Under the pieces are notes generated by a model, which did not search any database, was not told the DNA's origin, and saw only the letters and a program-made list of their open reading frames with translations. A DNA stretch of 64,000 nt, from contig JAZUMK010000063.1 in assembly GCA_045603585.1 (NCBI GenBank), forward strand, positions 33,711 through 97,710. The letters are read 5' to 3'. Of the stretch, positions 34,818 to 42,639 are shown piece after piece. The DNA comes from SFEL01 sp045603585. GTDB taxonomy: Bacteria; Bacillota; Clostridia; Christensenellales; CAG-138. Every line of letters starts with the position of its first letter. Position 1 is the stretch's first letter. Both the position numbers and the translations under genes were made by a program.

Positions 34818-35585
34818 ATGGCACAGGATATCAACCTGAGGCGTCTGGTCATCAAGTCCTACCACGTGAATTCCGTGGAATGGGGTGAGCATAACGACGT
34901 TACCCCGGACGGTAAAATGACCGTTAGCCGTGAGCTCCTTGATGCGCTCATGGAAGAAAACAAGGACATAATCGAAAAGATAGACATCCAGATAATCCAG
35001 CCCGGCGATCATGACCGCTGGACCAACACCATAATGGACATTATCCCTGTATCCACCAAGGTTCTGGGCATAATCGGCGAGGGTATCACCCACACCATCA
35101 CCGGCGTTTACTTCATGATGACCGGCGTGGACGTGGACGGCGTACAGACCTACGAGTTCGGCTCCTCCGAGGGCAACCTTAAGGATAAGCTGTTCCTCAA
35201 CAAGGCAGGTACTCCCGGTGACAACGATGTTATCATCAGCTTTGACTTCCTGTTCAAGTCCCACATGGGTCAGGATATGAACGCCTGCACCCGCGCCCAC
35301 GGCGCCTGCGATAAGTTCATCCAGAGCTACCGCGACAAGCTCAAGAAGTTCAAGGGCGACCTGTGCACCACCCGCAACACCTACTACGATACCGTACGTC
35401 CCGGCAAGAAGCGCGTAGTTATCATCAAGCAGGTTGCAGGTCAGGGCGCAATGTATGACACCCACCTCTTCGGCAAGGAGCCCAGCGGCACCGAAGGCAG
35501 CAAGAGCATTATCCACATGGGCAACATGCCTGTGGTTGTCACCCCCAACGAATATCGCGACGGTATCATCCGTTCCATGCAGTAA
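34818..35585 (+). CDS. prdD: PrdD-like protein (proline reductase-associated)
   Basis: 255 residues, soluble. It resembles PrdD, a homologue of the amino-terminal part of D-proline reductase PrdA and, more distantly, of glycine reductase component B. Its length fits, and so does the company of the PrdE-like gene 19 nt downstream. Visible traits are IDIQIIQPGDHDRWTNTIMD, GEGITHTITGVYFM and TNPEYRDG-like VTPNEYRDGI near the end. No selenocysteine-type in-frame TGA occurs. prdA, prdB and prdC are not in the window, so the enzyme context is missing; the pair may act with a reductase encoded elsewhere. GGAGGAA precedes the ATG. Confidence 0.75.
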   Translation: MAQDINLRRLVIKSYHVNSVEWGEHNDVTPDGKMTVSRELLDALMEENKDIIEKIDIQIIQPGDHDRWTNTIMDIIPVSTKVLGIIGEGITHTITGVYFMMTGVDVDGVQTYEFGSSEGNLKDKLFLNKAGTPGDNDVIISFDFLFKSHMGQDMNACTRAHGACDKFIQSYRDKLKKFKGDLCTTRNTYYDTVRPGKKRVVIIKQVAGQGAMYDTHLFGKEPSGTEGSKSIIHMGNMPVVVTPNEYRDGIIRSMQ

Positions 35586-35604
35586 TTAAAGGAGGAAACG
35601 CATA

Positions 35605-36081
35605 ATGGGTATCGGACCTTCCACAAAAGAAACCTCCCTCCATCATTTCCGCGATCCTCTCCTTGAGGTAGTTTCCTCTGATCCTGAGATCGACCTGATG
35701 GGCATCATCATCGTGGGCACCCCCGATGCAGGCGAAGAAAAGCTGCTGGTAGGCACCCGCGCCGCAGTATGGGCAGAGTGCATGCGCGCTGACGGCGCCA
35801 TCGTCTCCTCCGACGGCTGGGGCAACAGCGACGTTGACTACACCAATACCGTATACCAGCTGGGTATCCGCGGCATCCCCGTGACCGGCCTGAATTTCAG
35901 TGGCACCATGGCTCAGTTCGTCGTTACCAACGAATACCTTGACGCCATCGTGGATATCAACAAGAACCCCGAAGGCATCGAGAGCGAAAACGTCGGCGAA
36001 AACGCCGTAGACGCCCTTGACGCACGCAAGGCCCTTGCAATGCTCAAGATCAAGATGCGCAAGAAGGAGCTGCAGGGATAA
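35605..36081 (+). CDS. prdE: PrdE-like protein (proline reductase-associated)
   Basis: 158 residues, the size of PrdE, which is homologous to the carboxy-terminal (pyruvoyl-subunit) part of PrdA. Motifs are MGIGPSTKETSLHHFRDPLL, DGWGNSDVDYTNTVYQLG, GIRGIPVTGLNFSG and a conserved tail AVDALDARKALAMLK. The only Cys (AECMRADG) is not at a self-cleavage-type site, so no pyruvoyl cofactor is expected. AGGAGG is well placed. It is co-transcribed with prdD and closed by the R1-D hairpin with seven T residues. Confidence 0.75.
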   Translation: MGIGPSTKETSLHHFRDPLLEVVSSDPEIDLMGIIIVGTPDAGEEKLLVGTRAAVWAECMRADGAIVSSDGWGNSDVDYTNTVYQLGIRGIPVTGLNFSGTMAQFVVTNEYLDAIVDINKNPEGIESENVGENAVDALDARKALAMLKIKMRKKELQG

Positions 36082-36086
36082 TAAAG

Positions 36087-36307
36087 CTAAAGCTTTTCGC
36101 CTGAATGGCAAGTCCATTCAGGCGATTTTTTTCGGCCAAATGCAGGGCATTCGGCCGATCATATCCCTTACGGGGATTTTCACATGATTTGCCTATGCCC
36201 CTTGCGAGGGGCACCGGGCGGCAAATCACGCAAAGAACGGATTCCGCAGGAATCCTTCCGCTTTCGCCGCACATGTCGCCGAAAGCGGATCGAAGCCTAT
36301 CGGTATT
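36087..36307 (+). repeat. Structured intergenic repeat R1, copy D
   Basis: Starts just after the prdE stop, sense orientation. Hairpin 1 (36097-36132) is TCGCCTGAATGG and its complement plus seven T residues, a full intrinsic terminator. The second stem is CGGCCAAATGC/GCATTCGGCCG, then a small CCC-TTAC-GGG hairpin. The core hairpin (36183-36230) has basal ATTTGCC/GGCAAAT and apical TGCCCCT/AGGGGCA closed by TGCG. A GGATTCC/GGAATCC hairpin and the distal CTTTCG/CGAAAG hairpin around ACATG follow. The GGCGGGTGGG end is absent; tandem repeats replace it. Confidence 0.82.
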
Positions 36308-36385
36308 GATGCAGCTGTCGCCGAAAGCGGATCGAAGCCTATCGGTATTAACACATCTTTCGCCGAAAGCAGACCGAAAGCCTGT
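36275..36385 (+). repeat. Short tandem repeats at the end of R1-D
   Basis: A 33-bp unit beginning GTCGCCGAAAGCGGATCGAA occurs at 36275-36307 and 36317-36349 (period 42), with a decayed third copy at 36358-36383. The unit contains the 3' arm of the R1 distal hairpin. From 36386 to 36548 only a probable promoter region for the SPFH gene remains. Confidence 0.85.
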
Positions 36386-36548
36386 TCCTTTTTACCGAAT
36401 GCTTTTTATTATATTTTTCACTGTTAAATCATTAATGGCGTTATTTGTACATATATGCTATAATATATAAAGCGTATTGCGGGCTCACGTCTTTATGCCC
36501 GTATTGGAACATATTTTTTCTTATGCACATACTGAAAGGAGAAACAAA

Positions 36549-37856
36549 ATGGGACTTTTGAAAGCAGGCATTGGCGCATTGAGCGGCGTATTGGCCGATC
36601 AGTGGCGTGATTATTTTTATTGTGATGCTCTTCCCGAAGATGTATTGGTAACCAAGGGCGTTAAGCGCACCGGCGGCCGCAGCTCCAACACCCGCGGCGA
36701 GGACAACATCATCAGCAACGGCGCAATAATCGCCGTAAACGAAGGCCAGTGCATGATGATCGTTGAGCAGGGCGCAATAGTAGAGTTCTGCGCAGAGGCC
36801 GGCGAATTCGTATGGGATAGCTCCACCGAGCCCACCATTTTCTACGGCAACTTCAGCGAGAGCCTTGCCGCCGTTTGGGAGACCCTCAAAAAGCGTTTCA
36901 CCTTTGGCGGCGATACCGGCAAGGATCAGCGCATCTACTACTTCAACACCAAGGAAATAATGGGCAACAAGTACGGCACCGCCAATCCTGTTCCCTTCCG
37001 CGTAGTATACAGCAACATCGGCGCAGGCCTTGAGCTGGAAGTATCCGTAAAGTGCTTCGGCGAATATTCCTACAAGGTAACCAACCCCATGCTTCTTTAC
37101 AAGAACGTATGCGGCAACGTAACCTCCGATTTCACCCGCGACAGGCTGGATTCCCAGATGCGCACCGAGTTCATGACTGCTCTGCAGCCCGCCTTCTCCC
37201 GCATCAGCGATATGGGCATCAAGTACAGCGCCCTCCCCGGCCGCACCACTGAGCTCACTCAGGTGCTCAATGATGAGCTGTCCGCAAAGTGGCGTGATCT
37301 GCGCGGTATCGAAATAGTATCCCTCGGCATCAGCTCCATCAAGGCCAGCGATGAGGACGAGGAGAGGATCAAGCAGCTGCAGCAGAGCGCAGCCCTCACC
37401 GATCCCACCATGGCAGCAGCATACCTGACCAGCGCACAGGCCGCCGCAATGCAGAGCGCCGCTCAGAACGAGGGCGCAGGCGCATTCGCAGCCTTTGCAG
37501 GCATGAATATGGCCGGCGGCGCAGCCGGTGCAAACGCAGCTTCCCTGTTCCAGATGGGCGCCCAGCAGCAGGCCGCAAAGCCCGCCGCCGCTCCCGCAAA
37601 CAGCTGGACCTGCGCCTGCGGCGCAGTTAACACCGGCAAATTCTGCTCCGAGTGCGGCGCATCCAATGGCTGGAAGTGCGCCTGCGGCGCAGTAAACAAG
37701 GGCAAGTTCTGCCCCGAGTGCGGAGCAAAGAAGCCCTCTGCCGCCCCCACCTACAAGTGCGATAAGTGCGGCTGGCAGCCCGAAGATCCCGCCAATCCTC
37801 CCAAGTTCTGTCCCGAATGCGGCGATCCCTTCAACGACAGCGATATACAGGGCTAA
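36549..37856 (+). CDS. SPFH-domain protein with C-terminal zinc ribbons (YdjI-like)
   Basis: 435 residues from the ATG at 36549 (AAGGAG upstream). An N-terminal SPFH/band-7 domain (about 40-270) contains RFTFGGDTGKDQRIYYFNTK and GRTTELTQVLNDELS. An Ala/Met/Gln-rich low-complexity region (about 285-355) follows. Three zinc-ribbon segments end the protein: WTCACGAVNTGKFCSECG, WKCACGAVNKGKFCPECG and YKCDKCGW with FCPECG. There is no membrane helix. Such proteins occur in phage-shock/membrane-stress loci in Bacillus relatives. The role is unproven. It has a terminator 15 nt downstream. Confidence 0.85.
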   Translation: MGLLKAGIGALSGVLADQWRDYFYCDALPEDVLVTKGVKRTGGRSSNTRGEDNIISNGAIIAVNEGQCMMIVEQGAIVEFCAEAGEFVWDSSTEPTIFYGNFSESLAAVWETLKKRFTFGGDTGKDQRIYYFNTKEIMGNKYGTANPVPFRVVYSNIGAGLELEVSVKCFGEYSYKVTNPMLLYKNVCGNVTSDFTRDRLDSQMRTEFMTALQPAFSRISDMGIKYSALPGRTTELTQVLNDELSAKWRDLRGIEIVSLGISSIKASDEDEERIKQLQQSAALTDPTMAAAYLTSAQAAAMQSAAQNEGAGAFAAFAGMNMAGGAAGANAASLFQMGAQQQAAKPAAAPANSWTCACGAVNTGKFCSECGASNGWKCACGAVNKGKFCPECGAKKPSAAPTYKCDKCGWQPEDPANPPKFCPECGDPFNDSDIQG

Positions 37857-37871
37857 CACTACCTCAAAATT

Positions 37872-37903
37872 AAAAAGGGGGCGGGGATTCCCCGCTCCCT
37901 TAT
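37872..37903 (+). terminator. Terminator of the SPFH gene
   Basis: GGGGGCGGGG and CCCCGCTCCC stem with an ATT loop; only a short T-rich tail. Confidence 0.7.
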
Positions 37904-37938
37904 CTCATTTTCAACATATTTCATTCAGGAGATATACC

Positions 37939-38403
37939 ATGCGACGCAAAGACAGAGAAGTTACCGACATTTCCCGCATAAATGAGCTTATCGCAGGCTG
38001 CAAGGTATGCCGCATGGCCATGTGCGACGGCAATAAGCCCTACATAGTTGCGCTGAACTTTGGCTATACCGAGGAAAACGGCGTATTTACCTTTTACTTC
38101 CACAGCGCCAAAGAGGGCCGTAAGCTGGACATACTAAAGGTCAACCCCGCCGTTTGCCTTGAGCTGGACTGGTCAGGTGATGTGGTGGAATCCAACAATC
38201 CCTGCGCCTATGGCTATCAGTTCGCCAGCGTTATCGCCGAGGGCAGTGTGGAGTTTCTGGATGATCATCAGGATAAGGAATACGCCCTCAACCGCCTTAT
38301 GCTGCACATGACAGGCAAGGAGTTTGACTTTACCCCTCAGATGACGGAAAACGTCTGCGTATACAAGGTAAAGGCCGACACCCTTTCCTGCAAAATTCGC
38401 TAA
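37939..38403 (+). CDS. Flavin-binding pyridoxamine-phosphate-oxidase-fold protein (NimA-like)
   Basis: 154 residues. The split-barrel flavin fold is indicated by MRRKDREVTD at the start, CRMAMCDGNKPYIVALNFGY, FTFYFHSAKEGRKLDILKVNP, and the C-terminal MTGKEFDFTPQMTENVCVYK. These are usual features of the NimA-like proteins common in anaerobes; some family members reduce nitroimidazoles, but no such activity can be assumed. CAGGAGA precedes the ATG. It lies between the SPFH gene and nadE, with a 39-bp gap to nadE. Confidence 0.85.
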   Translation: MRRKDREVTDISRINELIAGCKVCRMAMCDGNKPYIVALNFGYTEENGVFTFYFHSAKEGRKLDILKVNPAVCLELDWSGDVVESNNPCAYGYQFASVIAEGSVEFLDDHQDKEYALNRLMLHMTGKEFDFTPQMTENVCVYKVKADTLSCKIR

Positions 38404-38442
38404 TTCACTCTGCCCATTTTATTGGGCTAAGGAGGTACATAT

Positions 38443-40317
38443 ATGATAAACATGGGCTTTGTGAGGGTATCCGCCCTCTCCCCCAAAGTGACCGTTGCAG
38501 ATCCCGCTTCAAACGCGAAAAGCATACTTGCCCTTTACCGTCAGGCAGATGAAAGCGGCTGTGCCCTTGCGGTGTTCCCTGAGCTTGCCCTCACCGGCTG
38601 CACCTGCGGCGATCTTTACAGTCAATCCGCCCTTTTGAAGGCCGCGGAATCCGCCCTCAGAAGCATACTTGACGATACAAAAGACGTGGATGCAATAGCC
38701 GTGATCGGCCTGCCCGTAAGATACATGGGCGGCGTATACGACTGCGCCGCGATAATTCAGCACGGTCAGCTTCTTGGCGTTGTACCCCGCAAGACCCTCC
38801 CCCGCAAAAGCGAGCTTTACGAAGCCCGAGCCTTTACTCCCGGCAATGACATCTGCTGCGATGTGGACCTTGCCGGGCAATCCGCTCCCTTCTGCAGCGA
38901 TCTTCTCTTCAGCTGTGAGGAGCTGCCTGCCTTTACCTTCGGCGTGGCCGTGGGTGATGAGCTGCTGTCGCCGGATGCTCAGGGAGATTTCCTTGCCCGC
39001 TGCGGCGCCGCCGTTATAGCCAACCCCGCAGCCGCTGCCGAGCTTGTGCACCGTGAGGAAATGCGCCAAAGCCTCATCATCGCAGCCTCTGCCCGGCTCA
39101 GCTGCGCATACGTTATGGCGAACCCCTCTGTGGGCGAATCCACCACTGATATGGTATTCTCCGGCCACGGCATCATCGCCGAGCGGGGCCGCATACTTGC
39201 TGAGAATCCCCCCTTCGGCAGCGATATGTGCAGGGCCGATGTGGATGTGGATATGCTCATGGCAGAATCCAATCGTACCGCCGCCATTGATGACCTGCCC
39301 ACCGTACGCTTCAGCATCTGCCCCAAGGCGGCCCTTGAACGCGATATCAGCCGTTTCCCCTTCATCCCCGAAGAGCCTGCCTGCGCCCAGCGCATACTGG
39401 ATATTCAGGCCCGGGGCCTTGCCCGCAGGGTAAGCCATGTAAACGCAAAGACCCTTGTTATCGGCATATCCGGCGGCCTTGATTCCTGCCTTGCCCTCAT
39501 AGTTGCAGTTCGTGCGCTGGATATGCTTGAGCGCCCTCACAGCGACGTGATGGCAATAACCATGCCCTGCTTCGGAACCACCGGCCGCACCCGCTCCAAT
39601 GCCGAGATACTCTGCAATGAGCTGGGGGTCACCTTCCGCGAGATACCCATCGGCGACAGCGTAAAGCAGCATTTCCTCGACATTGGCCACGATTTTAACG
39701 ACCACAGCGTCACCTTTGAAAACGGTCAGGCCAGAGAGCGCACTCAGGTGCTGATGGACGTTGCCAATATGGAGAACGGCCTTGTTATAGGCACAGGCGA
39801 CCTGTCCGAGCTTGCATTGGGCTGGGCCACCTACAACGGCGACCATATGTCCATGTACGGCGTAAACGCCGACGTGCCCAAGACACTTGTGCGCCATCTT
39901 GTGCGCCATTATGCAAATCAGTCCGCGCCCGCCCTTGCAAAGGTGCTGCTTGACATACTGGATACCCCCGTATCCCCCGAGCTGCTGCCTGCGGAGGAAG
40001 ACGGCGACATGACCCAATTCACCGAGGATCTTGTGGGCCCCTATGAGCTGCATGATTTCTTCCTGTTCTACTTCCTGCGCTTCGGCTTTGGCCCCGAAAA
40101 GATATTCGCCATGGCCTGCCACGCCTTCAAGGGAGAATACAGCGAGGAAGTTATACGCAAGTGGCTCTCCACCTTCCTGCGCCGCTTCTTTGCCCAGCAG
40201 TTCAAGCGCAGCTGCCTGCCCGACGGCCCCAAGGTGGGCTCCGTGGGCATCTCCCCCAGAGGGGACTGGCGTATGCCAAGCGACGCGTCAAGCTCCGCTT
40301 TTCGCTCAAAATTTTAA
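38443..40317 (+). CDS. nadE: NAD synthetase NadE, glutamine-dependent type with altered glutaminase site
   Basis: 624 residues. The N-terminal nitrilase-like domain has the triad Glu47 (VFPELALTG) and Lys117 (PRKTLPRK), but where the catalytic Cys is expected (usually ICEDLW) the sequence is VAVGDELL, putting Gly171 in its place. The C-terminal synthetase has the P-loop ISGGLDS (about 343), TGDLSELALGW, and the closing KVGSVGISPRGDWRMPSDAS. It amidates nicotinate adenine dinucleotide; ammonia, not glutamine, may be the nitrogen source. The last seven residues and stop are formed by R1-E hairpin 1. AGGAGG precedes the ATG. Confidence 0.92.
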   Translation: MINMGFVRVSALSPKVTVADPASNAKSILALYRQADESGCALAVFPELALTGCTCGDLYSQSALLKAAESALRSILDDTKDVDAIAVIGLPVRYMGGVYDCAAIIQHGQLLGVVPRKTLPRKSELYEARAFTPGNDICCDVDLAGQSAPFCSDLLFSCEELPAFTFGVAVGDELLSPDAQGDFLARCGAAVIANPAAAAELVHREEMRQSLIIAASARLSCAYVMANPSVGESTTDMVFSGHGIIAERGRILAENPPFGSDMCRADVDVDMLMAESNRTAAIDDLPTVRFSICPKAALERDISRFPFIPEEPACAQRILDIQARGLARRVSHVNAKTLVIGISGGLDSCLALIVAVRALDMLERPHSDVMAITMPCFGTTGRTRSNAEILCNELGVTFREIPIGDSVKQHFLDIGHDFNDHSVTFENGQARERTQVLMDVANMENGLVIGTGDLSELALGWATYNGDHMSMYGVNADVPKTLVRHLVRHYANQSAPALAKVLLDILDTPVSPELLPAEEDGDMTQFTEDLVGPYELHDFFLFYFLRFGFGPEKIFAMACHAFKGEYSEEVIRKWLSTFLRRFFAQQFKRSCLPDGPKVGSVGISPRGDWRMPSDASSSAFRSKF

Positions 40318-40689
40318 GAATTTTGAGCGAGATTCGCCCCATTGCTGACGCAGCGGGGCGATTTGAATCCCTTACGGGGGTTCTACATAATTTGCCTATA
40401 AATCCTGCGGGATTTACCGGGCGGCAAATTATGCAGGGAATCAAAGCCTTACGGCTTTGTTCCGCATTTGCCGTACACGCCGCCAAATGCAGATTAAGAG
40501 CCTCATACAGTTTATCCATCAACAAGCAAACCGCAAGCAGTCATCTGTTTGCGGTTTTGTTTGAATAGTTATTATCTATACCCGCCCGCTGCCCTTTTCA
40601 GGCCTGTTTTTATGGTTTGGGAAGGCTCTCTGCCATCGTCTTCGCCGCAGGCGAAGATACCTTAAAAGGGCGGCGGGCGGGTATAGATA
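40302..40689 (+). repeat. Structured intergenic repeat R1, copy E
   Basis: Sense orientation to nadE and overlapping its 3' end. Hairpin 1 (40302-40330, TCGCTCAAAATT with its complement) contains the nadE stop in its loop. A CGCCCC/GGGGCG second stem, a small CCC-TTAC-GGG hairpin and the core hairpin (40386-40433, AATTTGCC/GGCAAATT, apical TAAATCC/GGATTTA with TGCG loop) follow. Next are AAAGCC/GGCTTT and the distal GCATTTG/CAAATGC hairpin (about 40465-40491). The end shows GGCGGGCGGGTATAGATA (40672-40689). Confidence 0.82.
40573..40689. repeat. Inverted repeat, 26-bp arms, at the distal end of R1-E
   Basis: Left arm 40573-40598 and right arm 40664-40689 are complementary with one mismatch. 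The right arm is the usual R1 end motif; the left arm is an extra inverted copy. The 65 bp between them contain a CTTCGCC/GGCGAAG hairpin. The arrangement resembles the ends of a miniature non-autonomous element, with no clear target duplication. 40690-40739 contains nothing else. Confidence 0.8.
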
Positions 40690-40739
40690 TAAATTCACCC
40701 CGGCGCACATTCAATACACCGGGGTTTTCTTTTATCTGT

Positions 40740-42476
40740 TTATATTTCCCTTGTCTGGGTCTTCAGCCATTCCCTCTCCTCCTCATTCATCAGGGGGGAC
40801 AGCTTTTCGTATACCTCTTTGTGATACCTGTTGAGCCGCTCTCTGCCCTTTTCGGTAAGCACCTCTGCATCCACCGCATCAAGGTCGATGGGGGCAAAGG
40901 TAAGGCAGCGGAAGCCCAGGAAACCGTTATCCTCCTCAACGCATTCTATAAGGTTTTCAATGCGTACGCCGTATTCGTTTTCCACATAGATGCCCGGCTC
41001 GTCAGAGGTTATCATGCCGGGGCAGAGGGGCGCCCTGTCAGAGCGGGCGGTCTTCTGCCAGCGGAAGCCGTTGGGGCCTTCATGTACAGACAGCATGCAG
41101 CCCACGCCGTGACCTGTGCCGTGGTTGTAGTCCATACCATGCTCCCACAGTGGCATGCGTGCGATGGCATCCAGATGATAGCCTGCGCAGCCCTTGGGGA
41201 ACTTTGCATCCATAAGGGCCAGCATGCCTTCCAATACCAATGTATAGCCCAGCTTCTGCTCCGCCTTTACGGGGCCCATGGCGATGGTGCGGGTGATATC
41301 CGTAGTGCCGCCGTAATACTGTCCGCCGGAATCCAGCAGCATCAGGCCGTGGGGCTCTACGGCAATATCGGTATCCTCATTTGCAGAGTAGTGTATTATT
41401 GCGCCGTGGGGGCCGTAGCCGCAGATGGTGGAAAAGCTTTCCTCAATGAAGCCCTCCTGCTGACGGCGGAACTCTGCGATTTTTTCTCCTGCCTGCATTT
41501 CGGTAAAGCCACTGGCTGCGTTTTCCTTTGCCCAGCGGATAAAGCGGCTTACCGCCACGCCGTCCCTCAGGTGGCTCAGGCGGGAATACTTCAGCTCTGC
41601 ATGGTTCTTGGTGGCCTTCATCAATGCTATTGCGTCGCAGTCTATTATGCCGCCGCAGTTTGCAAGGTCAAGATACAGGCGGTAATTCAGCTTGCCAAGG
41701 GATGCCATCACCTTATGCTCCGCGCCGTAGCGGGATACAAAGGAGTATATGCCGTTATAGGGCAGCAGCTCAACGCCTGCCCCCTTAAGCTCATCCATCA
41801 CAGGGGCGGCCTTACTTTCATCCATGAAGATATATGCCTTGTCCTGCTCCACAATGCCGTAGCACAGTGCAACAGGCAGATATTTTACATCCTTGCCCCT
41901 GATATTGAACAGCCATGCAAGGTCGTCAAGGGCGGTCAGCACGCAGGCGTATGCCCCATGCTCCTTCATCTGCGCCCTTACCGCCGCCAGCTTATCCGCG
42001 GCGGAACGGCCTGCATATTCCATGCTGAGGCTGTATGCGGGCTCGGGGGACAGGGGAGGTCTGTTTTCCCATGCAGCGTCTATCAGCTCGGGAAAATCCG
42101 CAAGCTTTATGCCCCGCTCAACAAGTTCTTTTCCCTCATCGGCGGTGATGGTGCGGAAATCCGCTCCCAGCGTACCCTTAAGGTTGTCCTGCACCCAGTC
42201 AAATATGGCGGGAACTCCGGGCTGACCCATTTTGTAAAGGTCAATGCCTGTGCCTTCCAGCTCCCTTTCCGCCTGCAGGAAATACCTGCCGTCTGTCCAA
42301 AGTCCCGCCTCATCGGCGGTAACGGCCATGGTGCCTGCGCTGCCGGTAAAGCCGGAAAAATAACGGCGCACTTTGTAATGCTCGCCGGGATATTCAGAGC
42401 CGTGGGGGTCCGCAGTGGGTATAAGGAACATATCTGCCCCTGCCGCTGCCATAGCGGCTCTCAGGTGCTTAAGCAT
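40740..42476 (-). CDS. Aminopeptidase P (Xaa-Pro aminopeptidase, long three-domain form)
   Basis: 578 residues from the ATG at 42476 (GGGAGG 7 nt upstream). Two creatinase-like N-terminal domains (about 1-300) precede the pita-bread catalytic domain. Metal ligands are seen in LLDSGGQYYGGTTDITRT (both Asp), HGTGHGVGC (His), and TSDEPGIYVENEYGVRIEN (Glu), plus the last Glu. It removes an N-terminal residue before proline; the long form resembles eukaryotic XPNPEP1 and is common in gut Firmicutes. It is cytosolic. It is a single gene, convergent with nadE across R1-E. Confidence 0.92.
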   Translation of the reverse strand: MLKHLRAAMAAAGADMFLIPTADPHGSEYPGEHYKVRRYFSGFTGSAGTMAVTADEAGLWTDGRYFLQAERELEGTGIDLYKMGQPGVPAIFDWVQDNLKGTLGADFRTITADEGKELVERGIKLADFPELIDAAWENRPPLSPEPAYSLSMEYAGRSAADKLAAVRAQMKEHGAYACVLTALDDLAWLFNIRGKDVKYLPVALCYGIVEQDKAYIFMDESKAAPVMDELKGAGVELLPYNGIYSFVSRYGAEHKVMASLGKLNYRLYLDLANCGGIIDCDAIALMKATKNHAELKYSRLSHLRDGVAVSRFIRWAKENAASGFTEMQAGEKIAEFRRQQEGFIEESFSTICGYGPHGAIIHYSANEDTDIAVEPHGLMLLDSGGQYYGGTTDITRTIAMGPVKAEQKLGYTLVLEGMLALMDAKFPKGCAGYHLDAIARMPLWEHGMDYNHGTGHGVGCMLSVHEGPNGFRWQKTARSDRAPLCPGMITSDEPGIYVENEYGVRIENLIECVEEDNGFLGFRCLTFAPIDLDAVDAEVLTEKGRERLNRYHKEVYEKLSPLMNEEEREWLKTQTREI

Positions 42477-42639
42477 GAGTATTCCTCCCGTGTTGATTTC
42501 TTTAAAATATCTGTGCAAGGCGATCTGCCTCCCCTTCAATATACACCATGGCGCGGCCTTTTTCCAGATGATATTACATTTGGGATGTGGTATGATAATA
42601 TTGATATAGTATGGGATCATTTTTTAAGGAGGGCTATTT

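Noticed and set aside
34818..36081. Glycine reductase component B or a selenoprotein
   Set aside because: Two separate short genes of PrdD and PrdE size; no in-frame TGA or suitable Cys for selenocysteine or pyruvoyl formation.
36275..36385. Plasmid-type iterons
   Set aside because: Only two good units derived from the R1 tail; no replication gene nearby.
38509..40122. Long minus-strand frame opposite nadE
   Set aside because: Antisense shadow with low-complexity Gly/Ala/His composition.
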